In this document: in pieces, positions 27,301 through 38,919 of the stretch
Layout of the letters: each line of letters opens with the position of its first letter
Numbering within the stretch: position 1 is the stretch's first letter
Origin: Marinobacter sp. Arc7-DN-1
Lineage (GTDB): Bacteria; Pseudomonadota; Gammaproteobacteria; Pseudomonadales; Oleiphilaceae
Assembly: GCF_003441595.1 (NCBI RefSeq)
Contig: NZ_CP031848.1
Coordinates: forward strand, 3,472,001-3,536,000
DNA length: 64,000 nucleotides
Reading direction: 5' to 3'
Notes under the pieces: model-generated
Seen by the model: only the letters and a program-made list of their open reading frames with translations
Told to the model about the DNA's origin: nothing
Databases searched by the model: none
Translations under genes and position numbers: made by a program

Positions 27301-29877
27301 ATGAGAATCGACAAGCTGACCAGCAAGCTGCAGACCGCCCTCGCGGACGCACAATCCATCGCGGTCGGGAAAGATCACAACTTCATCGAACCAGTGCACC
27401 TGATGCAGGCGTTGCTTGATCAGGAGGGCAGTGCCATTAAGCCGTTGCTCAAGCAGTCCGGTGCCGAGCCCGGACGCATTCGCCAGGCCATCGCACGGGA
27501 AATCGAGAACCTGCCGGAAGTGCAGGGATCGGCCGGCGATGTCTCCATGTCCAATGACATGGGCCGGCTGTTCAATATTGCCGACAAACTGGCCCAGAAG
27601 CGGAAGGACCAGTTCATTTCCAGTGAACTGATGTTGCTGGCGGCGCTGGAAGACCGTGGCACCCTGGGTCGGGTCCTTCGTGAGCAGGGTGTCGACAAGG
27701 CCGCCCTGGAGAAGGCCATCAACGAGGTTCGTGGCGGTGAAGCTGTAAACGATGCCGGCGCGGAAGAAAATCGCCAGGCGTTGTCCAAATACACCATCGA
27801 CCTGACCGAGCGCGCCGAGGCCGGCAAGCTGGACCCGGTGATTGGTCGTGACGACGAGATCCGCCGCACGATCCAGGTGCTGCAACGTCGCCGGAAGAAC
27901 AACCCGGTACTCATCGGTGAGCCTGGCGTGGGTAAAACCGCGATCGTTGAAGGTCTGGCCCAGCGAATCGTGAACGGCGAGGTGCCGGATGGCCTCAAGG
28001 ACAAGAAGGTCCTGTCCCTGGATATGGGGTCTCTGATTGCCGGTGCCAAATTCCGGGGTGAATTCGAAGAGCGGCTGAAGGCAGTGCTGAATGAGCTTTC
28101 CAAGCAGGAAGGCCAGATTATCCTGTTTATCGACGAAATCCACACCATGGTTGGTGCCGGCAAAGCCGAGGGCTCCATGGACGCCGGCAACATGCTCAAG
28201 CCGGCCCTGGCCCGGGGCGAACTTCACTGTGTGGGCGCCACCACGCTCGATGAATACCGTGAAAACATCGAGAAAGACGCGGCCCTTGAGCGTCGGTTCC
28301 AGAAAGTACTGGTGAGTGAGCCCAGTGAGGAAGACACCATCGCAATCCTGCGGGGCCTGAAGGAGCGCTATGAGGTTCACCACGGGGTTGAAGTTACCGA
28401 TGGTGCAATCATTGCGGCGGCTAAGCTGTCTCACCGTTACATTGCCGACCGACAGTTGCCCGACAAGGCGATTGACCTGGTGGATGAAGCCGCCTCCCAG
28501 ATTCGCATGGAAATGGACTCCAAGCCGGAGCCGCTGGACCGCCTTGAGCGTCGATTGATCCAGCTGAAAATCGAGCGTGAGGCCCTGAAGAAAGAGACCG
28601 ATGCCGCGTCGAAAAAACGTCTGTCCGAGTTGTCTGACGTGATCACCGGCGTCGAGCGTGAATACGCTGATCTGGAAGAAGTCTGGAATACAGAGAAGGC
28701 GGCTCTTCATGGCTCGCAGAAGATCAAGAGCCGGCTGGAGCAGGCCCGGATCGATCTGGAAAATGCCCGCCGGGCGGGCGACCTTGGCAAGATGTCCGAG
28801 CTTCAGTACGGGCAGATTCCCGAGCTTGAGCGCCAGCTGGATATGGCCAGCCAGGCCGAGATGATGGAGATGAAGCTGCTCCGGAACCGGGTAACGGACG
28901 AGGAGATTGCCGAGATCGTCTCCAAGTGGACCGGTATTCCGGTGTCCAAGATGCTTGAGGGTGAGCGCGACAAGCTGATGCGCATGGAAGAGGCGCTCCA
29001 TGACCGGGTTATTGGTCAGGACGAGGCTGTGGAAGCGGTTTCCAATGCAGTGCGCCGCTCCCGGGCGGGGTTGTCCGATCCCAGCCGCCCCAACGGTTCA
29101 TTCCTGTTCCTTGGCCCGACCGGTGTCGGTAAAACCGAGCTTTGCAAGGCCCTGGCATTCTTTCTCTTTGATACCGAGGAAGCCATGGTTCGCATTGATA
29201 TGTCCGAGTTCATGGAGAAGCATTCGGTGGCTCGCCTGATCGGTGCGCCTCCGGGGTATGTGGGTTATGAGGAAGGCGGCTACCTGACCGAAGCCGTGCG
29301 CCGTCGCCCCTATTCGGTGCTGTTGCTGGATGAGGTGGAAAAAGCCCACCCGGATGTCTTCAACATCCTGTTGCAGGTGCTTGAAGACGGGCGGCTGACA
29401 GACGGCCAGGGTCGCACGGTAGATTTCCGGAATACAGTAATCGTGATGACGTCAAACCTTGGCTCGGACATCATCCAGCAGAAAGCCGGGGAGGAGAATT
29501 ACGAATCCATGAAGAATGCGGTCATGGAAGTTGTCGGCACACATTTCCGCCCCGAGTTCATAAACCGGGTGGATGAGGTGGTGGTGTTCCATCCGCTGGC
29601 CGAAAGCCAGATCCAGGGCATTGCCCGGATTCAGATAGAGTCTCTGAGCAAGCGCCTGAAAGATCAGGATATGAAGCTGGAGCTGGATGATGCTGCCATG
29701 GAGTTGTTGGCGGAAGTGGGCTATGACCCGGTCTACGGTGCCCGGCCGCTGAAGCGGGCCATCCAGCGGATGATCGAGAACCCGCTGGCCCAGAGGCTGC
29801 TAAAGGGAGAGTTTGTGTCGGGTGATGTCATTCGTGGCACGGTGAAGGAGCACCACCTGGATTTCACCAAAGCCTGA
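27301..29877 (+). CDS. clpB: ATP-dependent protein disaggregase ClpB
   Basis: Hexameric AAA+ chaperone that extracts proteins from aggregates with DnaK. Starting at ATG 27301 the product is 858 residues (E. coli 857) and begins [18 protein letters not shown]; an upstream in-frame TTG at 27286 is less likely. Domains in order: Clp N-domain (1-145), first AAA+ with Walker A GEPGVGKT (206-213), the coiled-coil middle domain (about 410-530), second AAA+ with Walker A GPTGVGKT (605-612), and the C-terminal domain. There is no ClpP-binding IGF/L loop apparent, as expected. A sigma-32-like promoter stands upstream and a REP-like palindrome follows. Confidence 0.97.
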   Translation: MRIDKLTSKLQTALADAQSIAVGKDHNFIEPVHLMQALLDQEGSAIKPLLKQSGAEPGRIRQAIAREIENLPEVQGSAGDVSMSNDMGRLFNIADKLAQKRKDQFISSELMLLAALEDRGTLGRVLREQGVDKAALEKAINEVRGGEAVNDAGAEENRQALSKYTIDLTERAEAGKLDPVIGRDDEIRRTIQVLQRRRKNNPVLIGEPGVGKTAIVEGLAQRIVNGEVPDGLKDKKVLSLDMGSLIAGAKFRGEFEERLKAVLNELSKQEGQIILFIDEIHTMVGAGKAEGSMDAGNMLKPALARGELHCVGATTLDEYRENIEKDAALERRFQKVLVSEPSEEDTIAILRGLKERYEVHHGVEVTDGAIIAAAKLSHRYIADRQLPDKAIDLVDEAASQIRMEMDSKPEPLDRLERRLIQLKIEREALKKETDAASKKRLSELSDVITGVEREYADLEEVWNTEKAALHGSQKIKSRLEQARIDLENARRAGDLGKMSELQYGQIPELERQLDMASQAEMMEMKLLRNRVTDEEIAEIVSKWTGIPVSKMLEGERDKLMRMEEALHDRVIGQDEAVEAVSNAVRRSRAGLSDPSRPNGSFLFLGPTGVGKTELCKALAFFLFDTEEAMVRIDMSEFMEKHSVARLIGAPPGYVGYEEGGYLTEAVRRRPYSVLLLDEVEKAHPDVFNILLQVLEDGRLTDGQGRTVDFRNTVIVMTSNLGSDIIQQKAGEENYESMKNAVMEVVGTHFRPEFINRVDEVVVFHPLAESQIQGIARIQIESLSKRLKDQDMKLELDDAAMELLAEVGYDPVYGARPLKRAIQRMIENPLAQRLLKGEFVSGDVIRGTVKEHHLDFTKA

Positions 29878-29887
29878 GGCCTAAACC

Positions 29888-29917
29888 GGGGTCAGATGAA
29901 AGCGTTCATCTGACCCC
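29888..29917. repeat. REP-like GGGGTCAGATGAA palindrome
   Basis: GGGGTCAGATGAA (29888-29900), loop AGCG, TTCATCTGACCCC (29905-29917), between the convergent ends of clpB and the DUF4124 gene. Followed by ATGTTCA like the copy at 531-558. Confidence 0.75.
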
Positions 29918-29921
29918 ATGT

Positions 29922-30377
29922 TCACATCGGTTCGCAGTTATCTTTCGCCATTCGCTCAAGTTCTGCCCGTTTCTCGGCAAGCTCTTCCGGAGTCAGATAG
30001 CGCAGTTCGCCGTTTTCCTCAATCCGGATGCGGGCGTGGTTGGCAATTACCTCCAGATTGGACCGGGCTGTCGCGCAATTTGCCTCGCGCTGTTTCCGGC
30101 GGGCCTCCTCAACGGCGGTCTCCTGGCGCTGCCTTGCCTCATCTTCCTGGTGTTCCTGCAGATTCTGCAGTCGCTCCTGGGGGCTCGGTCTGTTTCCGGA
30201 AGCATCCGACGAAGTGCCGGAGCGAACATTGACGCGTTCGGCCTTGGCGCCATTGGGCTGCCGGTCACCAAAGTGGGTAACTCCGTTTTCGTCGGTCCAT
30301 TTATAGACAGAGGCGCTCATGGCGACACCTGGTACAACGGCCAGTAATAAGGTCAGCGTCAGGGTTTTTCGGTTCAT
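29922..30377 (-). CDS. Secreted DUF4124 domain protein
   Basis: Exported protein of unknown role. The ATG at 30375-30377 is chosen over an upstream GTG at 30389 because GAGTAGAG precedes it. The 151-residue product has a signal peptide (MNRKTLTLTLLLAVVPGVAMSA), then the DUF4124 signature SVYKWTDENGVTHFGDRQP, then a highly charged Arg/Glu/Gln-rich helix (about 65-110) that should form a coiled coil, and two cysteines (NCATARS; DNCEPM). Such proteins are common in gammaproteobacteria and often stand alone, as here. I cannot assign a function. Confidence 0.85.
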   Translation of the reverse strand: MNRKTLTLTLLLAVVPGVAMSASVYKWTDENGVTHFGDRQPNGAKAERVNVRSGTSSDASGNRPSPQERLQNLQEHQEDEARQRQETAVEEARRKQREANCATARSNLEVIANHARIRIEENGELRYLTPEELAEKRAELERMAKDNCEPM

Positions 30378-30576
30378 GGCTCTACTCACGTATGTTCACT
30401 GCTCCCGGGCAGGCAGACAACCTGGATAAACCGGGCCCGTTTTTCTCTTTCGATTATGGCCTATCATGCCACCAGTGCTGTGGATTTTCTTCTGTCTGGT
30501 TCAAATCTTTGCACCGGATTTGCGCCAGGTATGGCAGACCTTCGGCCAGTGTAGGCACAGAAACCCGCAGCGGCTA

Positions 30577-30604
30577 TTGACAGGGAGTTTAGCGCTGTCA
30601 GAAT
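30577..30604 (+). promoter_or_regulatory. Candidate promoter of the ilvBNC operon
   Basis: Perfect TTGACA (30577-30582), 16-base spacer, CAGAAT (30599-30604, 4/6). It would give a leader of about 290 bases. Confidence 0.4.
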
Positions 30605-30702
30605 TACCGATTGCCTGAAGACTGGGGTCAATACGGCAGGCAATCCCGAGCGAGTATCCCCCGTTAATCACCACACTGAACGCGCCGCGCATTGGTCGCG
30701 GG

Positions 30703-30789
30703 ATGGTTGTTGCTTACGTGCAACCCGTTGATTGGCCGTTCTCCGCAACCCTCAGGAGGGCGGCTGGCCAGGAGACAACCTCTTTTTAA
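30703..30789 (+). CDS. Possible ilv leader peptide (28 codons)
   Basis: ATG at 30703 to TAA at 30787-30789. The peptide begins MVVAYVQPV: four of its first nine residues are valine. Gammaproteobacterial ilv operons are often attenuated through leader peptides rich in Val, Leu and Ile codons. The stop codon overlaps a TCTTTTTAA tract. The ribosome binding site is poor (GCGGG), and a clean terminator/antiterminator pair was not obvious by eye, so this remains a suggestion. Confidence 0.3.
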   Translation: MVVAYVQPVDWPFSATLRRAAGQETTSF

Positions 30790-30897
30790 GGTGTGGAGGA
30801 GCAGCCGGTTCCGCTTTCAAAAGAAGCATGGAGACCGTGAATCCAGGCAACCGGGATGAATCCCGGCTCATTCACTCGTAGAAGAGGGTAGAAAATC

Positions 30898-32616
30898 GTG
30901 GAGTTATTGTCTGGCGCCGATATGCTGATCCGGTCCCTTAAAGATGAAGGTATCGAGTACATATATGGCTATCCGGGTGGTGCGGCCCTTCATATTTATG
31001 ATGCGCTGTTCAGGCAGGACGAAGTCAAACATATTCTGGTAAGGCACGAGCAGGCGGCGGTCCATATGGCCGACGGTTATGCGCGGGCGACCGGAAAACC
31101 GGGTACTGTCCTGGTGACCTCGGGTCCTGGAGCCACCAACACCATTACCGGCATTGCTACCGCATTCATGGACTCCATCCCTATGGTGGTTCTGTGCGGC
31201 CAGGTTGCGTCAACCCTCATTGGAGAAGACGCCTTCCAGGAAACCGATATGATGGGTGTTTCCCGCCCGGTGGTTAAGCACAACTTCAGCGTTCGTCATC
31301 CCGAGGAAATTCCGGAAATTATCCGCAAGGCGTATTACATCGCGGCGACCGGTCGCCCCGGGCCGGTTGTTGTGGATATACCCAAGGATATGACCACGCC
31401 GAACGAGCGTTATGAGTATGCTTACCCCAAGAAGGTCAAGCTGCGCTCGTACAATCCCGCCATCCGCGGCCATGCCGGCCAGATCAAGAAAGCCGTCGAC
31501 ATGATGCTCGCTGCCAAGCGCCCGATCATCTACGCGGGCGGTGGGGTCATTCTTGGCAAGGCCTCGGATCAGCTAACTGAACTTGTCCGGATGCTGGGCT
31601 ATCCGATCACCAATACGCTGATGGGCATTGGCTGTTACCCAGCCAGCGATAAACAACATCTTGGCTGGCTTGGCATGCACGGCACTTACGAAGCCAATAT
31701 GGCCATGCACCATTCGGATCTGATTCTCTGTGTTGGGGCCCGCTTTGATGACCGTGTCACCAATGCCACCGAGAAGTTCTGTCCGGGTGCGCGCATTATC
31801 CACGTTGACATAGACCCGGCTTCCATCTCCAAAACCGTTGATGCTGATGTGCCAATCGTCGGCCCGGTGGATGCGGTGCTCAGGGAAATGCTGTCGCTGG
31901 TCAAGGAAAGCAAGGAAAAGCCGGATGCCGAGGCGATTGCTTCCTGGTGGAAGCAGATTGATGAGTGGCGGGCCTTCCATGGCATGCGTTATGAGACCAG
32001 CCCGGATGTGATCAAGCCCCAGGAAGTGATTGAAATGCTGTGTCGCCTGACCAACGGCGAGGCCTTTGTCACTTCCGACGTCGGCCAGCATCAGATGTTT
32101 GCCGCCCAGTACTACAAGTTCGACAAGCCCAATCGCTGGATCAATTCCGGTGGCCTGGGCACCATGGGCTTCGGCTTGCCCGCGGCCATGGGTGTCAAAC
32201 TGACCCATCCGGACGACGAAGTACTCTGCATCACGGGTGAAGGCAGTATCCAGATGAACATCCAGGAGCTGTCGACTTGCAAGCAGTACAATCTGCCGGT
32301 CAAGATCATCAACCTGAACAACCAGGCCTTGGGCATGGTTAAGCAGTGGCAGGATATGAACTACGAGTCCCGCCACTCCCAGTCGTACATGGAGTCCCTG
32401 CCGGACTTCATCAAGCTGGCGGAGGCCTATGGCCACGTCGGGGTCCGGATCGACAAGAAGGAAGACCTGGAAACCAAGCTGAAGGAAGTGCTGGCCATGA
32501 AGGACAAGCTGGTGTTCGTGGATATCTATGTGGACCGGTTTGAGCATGTGTATCCGATGCAGGTTGCCCGTGGCGCCATGAAGGACATGTGGCTCAGCAA
32601 GACGGAGAGGGTGTGA
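30898..32616 (+). CDS. ilvB: Acetolactate synthase, large (catalytic) subunit
   Basis: Thiamine diphosphate enzyme of the first common step of valine, leucine and isoleucine synthesis. It starts at GTG 30898 (GAGGG upstream) and gives (M)[28 protein letters not shown], the usual N-terminus in this group. The 572-residue product has the catalytic Glu51 ([22 protein letters not shown]), the FAD-binding middle domain, and the thiamine diphosphate motif [29 protein letters not shown]. It is of the IlvI/IlvB type paired with the 163-residue small subunit that follows after two bases. Confidence 0.95.
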   Translation: MELLSGADMLIRSLKDEGIEYIYGYPGGAALHIYDALFRQDEVKHILVRHEQAAVHMADGYARATGKPGTVLVTSGPGATNTITGIATAFMDSIPMVVLCGQVASTLIGEDAFQETDMMGVSRPVVKHNFSVRHPEEIPEIIRKAYYIAATGRPGPVVVDIPKDMTTPNERYEYAYPKKVKLRSYNPAIRGHAGQIKKAVDMMLAAKRPIIYAGGGVILGKASDQLTELVRMLGYPITNTLMGIGCYPASDKQHLGWLGMHGTYEANMAMHHSDLILCVGARFDDRVTNATEKFCPGARIIHVDIDPASISKTVDADVPIVGPVDAVLREMLSLVKESKEKPDAEAIASWWKQIDEWRAFHGMRYETSPDVIKPQEVIEMLCRLTNGEAFVTSDVGQHQMFAAQYYKFDKPNRWINSGGLGTMGFGLPAAMGVKLTHPDDEVLCITGEGSIQMNIQELSTCKQYNLPVKIINLNNQALGMVKQWQDMNYESRHSQSYMESLPDFIKLAEAYGHVGVRIDKKEDLETKLKEVLAMKDKLVFVDIYVDRFEHVYPMQVARGAMKDMWLSKTERV

Positions 32617-32618
32617 TC

Positions 32619-33110
32619 ATGCGTCGAATCATTTCTGTTTTGCTTGAAAACGAACCGGGCGCACTGTCACGGGTAGTAGGCCTGTTTTCCCAGCGTAACT
32701 ACAATATCGAAAGCCTGACTGTGGCGCCGACCGAGGACGAGACCCTGTCCCGTCTGACGGTGACAACTACCGGTTCGGACAAGGTTATCGAGCAGATTAC
32801 CAAGCAGTTGAACAAGCTGATCGAGGTAGTAAAGCTGGTCGATCTGACCGAGGGCGCCCACATCGAGCGTGAACTGATGCTGGTGAAGCTGAAAGCGACC
32901 GGTTCCCAGCGTGCCGAGATAAAGCGTACGGTGGACATCTTCCGCGGCCAGATCGTGGATGTGACCAGCTCGGTTTACACCGTTCAGCTGGCAGGCGACA
33001 GCGAAAAGCTCGATGGTTTTATCCAGGCCATTGGCACCTCGGGTGTGCTGGAAGTGGTGCGTACCGGTGTATCCGGTATTGCCCGTGGCGAAAAGGTGCT
33101 CAGCCTTTAA
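32619..33110 (+). CDS. ilvN: Acetolactate synthase, small (regulatory) subunit
   Basis: Regulatory partner that confers valine feedback inhibition on IlvB. ATG 32619 follows the ilvB stop by two bases with GGAG upstream; an ORF start at 32589 inside ilvB is rejected. The 163-residue length equals E. coli IlvH, so this is the IlvH type (sometimes named ilvH). The N-terminal ACT domain is evident (RRIISVLLENEPGALSRVVGLFSQRNYNIESLTV) and the C-terminal half ends SGVLEVVRTGVSGIARGEK. A 64-base gap containing an ATGGCC/GGCCAT hairpin separates it from ilvC. Confidence 0.95.
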   Translation: MRRIISVLLENEPGALSRVVGLFSQRNYNIESLTVAPTEDETLSRLTVTTTGSDKVIEQITKQLNKLIEVVKLVDLTEGAHIERELMLVKLKATGSQRAEIKRTVDIFRGQIVDVTSSVYTVQLAGDSEKLDGFIQAIGTSGVLEVVRTGVSGIARGEKVLSL

Positions 33111-33162
33111 CAATTTCAAACAGAGTTTGAACATCATGGCCTTCCGGGGCCATCACAAATAA

Positions 33163-34191
<1,029 letters not shown>

Positions 34192-34211
34192 GCGGAATTC
34201 CGCCTGGTTTG

Positions 34212-34240
34212 AAAAACGCGGCCCGGGTGGCCGCGTTTTT
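34212..34240 (+). terminator. Terminator after ilvC
   Basis: AAAAACGCGGCC (34212-34223) pairs with GGCCGCGTTTTT (34229-34240) around a five-base loop. TATAAT at 34245-34250 directly after it may be the pssA -10. Confidence 0.88.
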
Positions 34241-34279
34241 CGTATATAATCCGCTCAAACGCTTTCCGGAGTAATGGGA

Positions 34280-35098
34280 ATGACTGAAGAAAGAACATCT
34301 GCTGACGACATGCAGAATCCAGACTATGAAGTTGAAGCCGGAGAAGTTGTTGAGGAAGAGCTTGTTGGAGGTGCGCCGGTTCGGCGTAAAGGTATCTACC
34401 TTCTTCCCAATGCGCTGACGACGGCCTCCCTGTTTTCTGGTTTTTACGCCATTGTTTCTGCCGCAAACGGCGTCTTTGATAACGCCGCCATTGCCATTTT
34501 TGTTTCGATGATCCTGGATGGTCTGGACGGTCGCGTGGCCCGGATGACCAACACTCAGAGCAAGTTTGGTGAGGAATACGACAGTCTCGCCGACATGGTG
34601 GCCTTTGGTGTTGCACCGGGTCTCGTTGCCTTTTTCTGGTCACTGAACAGTTTTGACAAGGTTGGCTGGGCTATTACCTTCATATACGTCGCTGGCGCCG
34701 CGCTGCGTCTGGCCCGTTTCAATACCCAGATCGGTTCTGTCGACAAGAAATTTTTCGTTGGCCTGCCAAGCCCGGCAGCTGCCGCTTGCGTCGCCGGGCT
34801 GGTCTGGTGTTTCCATCTCTTCGAACCGGCCACCTGGCTCACGTTGCTGACCATGGTCGTGGTGGGTGGTACCGGAGTTCTGATGGTCAGCAATATTCTG
34901 TATCGCAGTTTCAAGGATCTGGATCTGCGTGGCCGGGTGCCCTTCGCAGCGATTCTTCTTGTTGTGCTTATATTTGTGGTGATTGCGCTAGACCCTGCAA
35001 CCGTACTCTTTACCGGGTTCCTTATCTACGCGTTGTCCGGTCCCATTCGTGCCCTGTTCCGCGGAAAACCCCGGAAAACCCTGGGCGCCACCGACTAA
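34280..35098 (+). CDS. pssA: CDP-diacylglycerol-serine O-phosphatidyltransferase
   Basis: Inner-membrane enzyme that makes phosphatidylserine, the precursor of phosphatidylethanolamine. GGAG at 34268-34271 is correctly spaced for the ATG at 34280 and too close for the one at 34274. The 272-residue product has a hydrophilic N-terminus of about 40 residues, the CDP-alcohol phosphotransferase motif DGLDGRVARMTNTQSKFGEEYDSLAD, and about eight membrane segments. This is the integral-membrane (Bacillus/Pseudomonas) type, unrelated to the E. coli phospholipase-D-like enzyme. Its place after ilvC matches Pseudomonas. Confidence 0.93.
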   Translation: MTEERTSADDMQNPDYEVEAGEVVEEELVGGAPVRRKGIYLLPNALTTASLFSGFYAIVSAANGVFDNAAIAIFVSMILDGLDGRVARMTNTQSKFGEEYDSLADMVAFGVAPGLVAFFWSLNSFDKVGWAITFIYVAGAALRLARFNTQIGSVDKKFFVGLPSPAAAACVAGLVWCFHLFEPATWLTLLTMVVVGGTGVLMVSNILYRSFKDLDLRGRVPFAAILLVVLIFVVIALDPATVLFTGFLIYALSGPIRALFRGKPRKTLGATD

Positions 35099-35151
35099 AA
35101 TGCGGTTTCCCCCCCGGTCTTTCTCACGGAAGCCCGGGGAATTTTAGCCGC

Positions 35152-35196
35152 AGTCTCCGGTCAACGCCTTACTTGGCTGACGCCCTGACGGAGACT
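35152..35196 (+). promoter_or_regulatory. Hairpin that sequesters the msrP ribosome binding site
   Basis: AGTCTCCG (35152-35159) pairs perfectly with CGGAGACT (35189-35196). The GGAG used by the msrP ATG at 35201 lies inside the right arm. An inner stem (GTCA/TGAC and GCC/GGC) stabilises the loop. TTTTC follows, so in the DNA it could alternatively act as a weak terminator. Confidence 0.55.
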
Positions 35197-35200
35197 TTTC

Positions 35201-36175
35201 ATGTTTATCAAGAAGCGCCCATCCTGGGCTTTGCCCCACTTCGCAATAACGCCCGAGTCCGTCTATCTGAATCGAAGACAGTTCATGTCCGGCACCGTTG
35301 CCATGGCCGCCGGGCTTTCCATGCCCGGGCTTTTATCTGCCGCAGAGTTACCGGTTCAGGGTGAAACCCTGGATTTCATCTCAATGCCCCGCTACTCCAC
35401 GAATGAAAAGAAGACGCCATTCGAAGATGTGGCCCGGTACAATAATTTCTATGAATTTGGAACGGGAAAGGATGATCCTGCCAAATATGCCGACGAAATG
35501 ACGGTCGATCCCTGGTCGGTGGTTGTTGAGGGAGAGTGTGAGCGGCCAGGTGAGTACGCGCTTGAGGAGCTGCTCAAGCCTTACGAGTATCAGGAGCGTG
35601 TTTACCGTCTCCGTTGTGTTGAGGCGTGGTCCATGGTGATACCCTGGATTGGTGTGCCGCTGGCGGACATCCTCAAGCGATTGCGGCCCACCTCCCGCGC
35701 GAAGTATGTGTACTTCGAAACTCTGTACGATCCGGGCCAGATGCGCGGGCAGCGCTCCCTCTTCAGCACCATCGACTGGCCTTACCAGGAAGGGTTGCGG
35801 ATGGATGAGGCCATGAACGAACTGAGCTTTCTGGCAGTCGGGCTTTATGGTAAGGCTCTGCCTAAACAGAATGGCGCGCCAATTCGACTGGTTGTCCCCT
35901 GGAAGTACGGTTTCAAAAGCATCAAGTCCATCGTAAAGATCCGGTTCCAGGAGGAGCGGCCAAAAACGACCTGGGAAATGATTGCGCCACAGGAATACGG
36001 CTTTTACGCCAACGTGAACCCCGCGGTTGATCATCCCAGGTGGAGCCAGAAGAAGGAAAGGAGGCTTCCCTCCGGGCTGTTTTCTCCCAACTGGGTGGAA
36101 ACGGTCAGATTTAACGGCTATGGCGAGCAGGTCGCCCATCTCTATAAAGGCATGGATCTGCGGAAGTACTATTAA
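35201..36175 (+). CDS. msrP: Periplasmic protein-methionine-sulfoxide reductase, catalytic subunit MsrP
   Basis: Molybdopterin enzyme that repairs oxidised methionines in periplasmic proteins with electrons from MsrQ. The 324-residue product has a Tat signal with the twin arginine in NRRQFMSG (Arg25-Arg26) and a hydrophobic stretch ending LLSAAE. The sulfite-oxidase fold is clear: the molybdenum ligand is Cys139 in RLRCVEAWSM, followed by VPWKYGFKSIKSIVKI. Full length. The stop codon overlaps the msrQ ATG by one base (TAATG). The leader hairpin at 35152-35196 may control its translation. Confidence 0.95.
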   Translation: MFIKKRPSWALPHFAITPESVYLNRRQFMSGTVAMAAGLSMPGLLSAAELPVQGETLDFISMPRYSTNEKKTPFEDVARYNNFYEFGTGKDDPAKYADEMTVDPWSVVVEGECERPGEYALEELLKPYEYQERVYRLRCVEAWSMVIPWIGVPLADILKRLRPTSRAKYVYFETLYDPGQMRGQRSLFSTIDWPYQEGLRMDEAMNELSFLAVGLYGKALPKQNGAPIRLVVPWKYGFKSIKSIVKIRFQEERPKTTWEMIAPQEYGFYANVNPAVDHPRWSQKKERRLPSGLFSPNWVETVRFNGYGEQVAHLYKGMDLRKYY

Positions 36176-36798
36176 TGCTCATTTCCCGCTGGGTCGGACA
36201 CCCCCGATTTCTGCTGGCTTTCCGGTTTTTGGCCGCCTTGCTGGCCAGTGCGCCCCTTCTGTTTCTGATCACCGGTATCGCAGCGCAATCTCTCGGGCCA
36301 GACCCGGGCCAGGAAGTAACCGAGTCTCTGGGGCTGGCGGCCTTTCAGCTACTCATAGCCACGCTATGTATGACGCCGCTCAAGCGCTGGACCGGCTGGG
36401 GCGGCTGGATCCGGATTCGGCGCATGCTGGGATTGTTCGCGTTTTTTTACGCAACGCTTCATGTTCTGGCGTTTCTGCAGTTTATTCTTGGTTGGACTGA
36501 CTTGTGGGCAACTTTTACCAAACGGCCTTACATCGTAGCGGGCGCCTTGTCTTTCCTGATGCTGGTTCCTCTTGCTCTGACATCAACCAGGGGAATGATG
36601 AGGCGACTGGGCAAGAACTGGATGCAGCTGCACAAACTGGCTTATCCGAGTGTTGTTGTCGCCTGGGTTCATTTTATCTGGCAGGCTCGCAGCGATGTGG
36701 GGGAGATGGTGTTTTATGGTCTGGCCATACTGGTGCTTCTTGCGGTTCGCTGGAAGTGGGCGGGCTCGCGGGGAATGATTCCGTTTGCCAGGGGCTGA
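36175..36798 (+). CDS. msrQ: Haem-binding membrane subunit MsrQ
   Basis: Inner-membrane b-type cytochrome that passes electrons from the quinone pool or flavin reductase to MsrP. The 207-residue product has about six hydrophobic segments and the ferric-reductase-like pattern with conserved histidines: RRMLGLFAFFYATLHVLAFL, MQLHKLAYPSVVVAWVHFIWQ. Length and motifs match the YedZ family. It is translationally coupled to msrP. The rRNA operon begins about 90 bases further on with its first promoter; no clear terminator was seen between. Confidence 0.93.
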   Translation: MLISRWVGHPRFLLAFRFLAALLASAPLLFLITGIAAQSLGPDPGQEVTESLGLAAFQLLIATLCMTPLKRWTGWGGWIRIRRMLGLFAFFYATLHVLAFLQFILGWTDLWATFTKRPYIVAGALSFLMLVPLALTSTRGMMRRLGKNWMQLHKLAYPSVVVAWVHFIWQARSDVGEMVFYGLAILVLLAVRWKWAGSRGMIPFARG

Positions 36799-36888
36799 TT
36801 TCTGTTTGTTTATTCGGCAGGTTGATCAGTGGCTGATCGATAGGGTAGGTGGAAACCGAAACGGCTAACAATTAATTCAAAAACCTCG

Positions 36889-36916
36889 TTGACAGTTTTC
36901 CTGACGTCTGTAGAAT
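36889..36916 (+). promoter_or_regulatory. rRNA promoter P1
   Basis: TTGACA (36889-36894), 16-base spacer, TAGAAT (36911-36916), then a GC-rich discriminator (GCGCACC), as expected for stringent control. AT-rich ACAATTAATTCAAAAA just upstream may be an UP element. Confidence 0.8.
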
Positions 36917-37021
36917 GCGCACCACTTCTGAGGGACAAGCCACTTACGGCAACCTCCCGAAAGATAGCAACTGTTTGAAAGTATTCGAAAATTTGATATT
37001 TAAATTGTTCGAAATAAACGG

Positions 37022-37049
37022 TTGACAGGGTGGCGGAACGATGTAGAAT
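37022..37049 (+). promoter_or_regulatory. rRNA promoter P2
   Basis: TTGACA (37022-37027), 16-base spacer, TAGAAT (37044-37049), discriminator ACGCCTCC. The same hexamers and spacing as P1, preceded by an AT-rich tract at about 36985-37018. Confidence 0.8.
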
Positions 37050-37061
37050 ACGCCTCCTTGA

Positions 37062-37090
37062 TTGAGCCACGGCTCAACCGCTCTTTAAAA
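37062..37090 (+). promoter_or_regulatory. rRNA antitermination signals in the leader (boxB-like hairpin and boxA)
   Basis: TTGAGCC (37062-37068) and GGCTCAA (37071-37077) form a tight hairpin, followed by boxA-like CGCTCTTTAAAA (37079-37090). Confidence 0.65.
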
Positions 37091-37094
37091 AGTT

Positions 37095-37113
37095 AACCAA
37101 GTAATTCGTGTGG
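37095..37113 (+). other. Left arm of the pre-16S RNase III processing stem
   Basis: AACCAAGTAATTCGTGTGG here is the exact reverse complement of 38782-38800, so the two 19-base arms close the 16S precursor into a processing stem. Confidence 0.85.
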
Positions 37114-37218
37114 GCGCTGGCCGAGGTATTTCGGAGATGAAATATCAGGACAGTGACTCGTCGAAATTGAGTTTTGTCTTGAGCAAGAATAGAGGATCTT
37201 CGGATTCTTGTATGATTT

Positions 37219-38754
<1,536 letters not shown>

Positions 38755-38781
38755 AACGAAGCCGAAGGCTTCGGTCAGAGT

Positions 38782-38800
38782 CCACACGAATTACTTGGTT
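38782..38800 (+). other. Right arm of the pre-16S RNase III processing stem
   Basis: CCACACGAATTACTTGGTT, exact complement of 37095-37113. Confidence 0.85.
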
Positions 38801-38842
38801 GGCTAATAAAGAGAGCAAAGGGTCTTACAGGCCCGTACCTTT

Positions 38843-38919
<77 letters not shown>

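Larger units (their letters stand above)
30378..30897. other. 520-base intergenic region before ilvB (probable regulatory leader)
   Basis: Contains a promoter candidate at 30577-30604, a possible valine-rich leader peptide at 30703-30789, paired segments such as CCCTC/GAGGG (30750-30761) and CGGCTG/CAGCCG (from about 30761), and a CCGGGATGAATCCCGG hairpin near 30850-30865 shortly before the ilvB start. The length and structure suggest transcription attenuation or another leader-based control of branched-chain amino acid synthesis. Confidence 0.5.
36799..37218. other. rRNA operon promoter and leader region
   Basis: 420 bases without a protein gene: an AT-rich tract (possible UP element), P1, a second AT-rich tract, P2, a boxB-like hairpin, boxA, the left arm of the 16S processing stem, then the 16S start. 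Confidence 0.85.

Noticed and set aside
27295-29001. 568-codon minus-strand frame opposite clpB
   Set aside because: Antisense shadow of clpB with no domain and no promoter.
34786-35364. 192-codon plus-strand frame across pssA and msrP
   Set aside because: Out of frame with both real genes, which have full-length conserved products.
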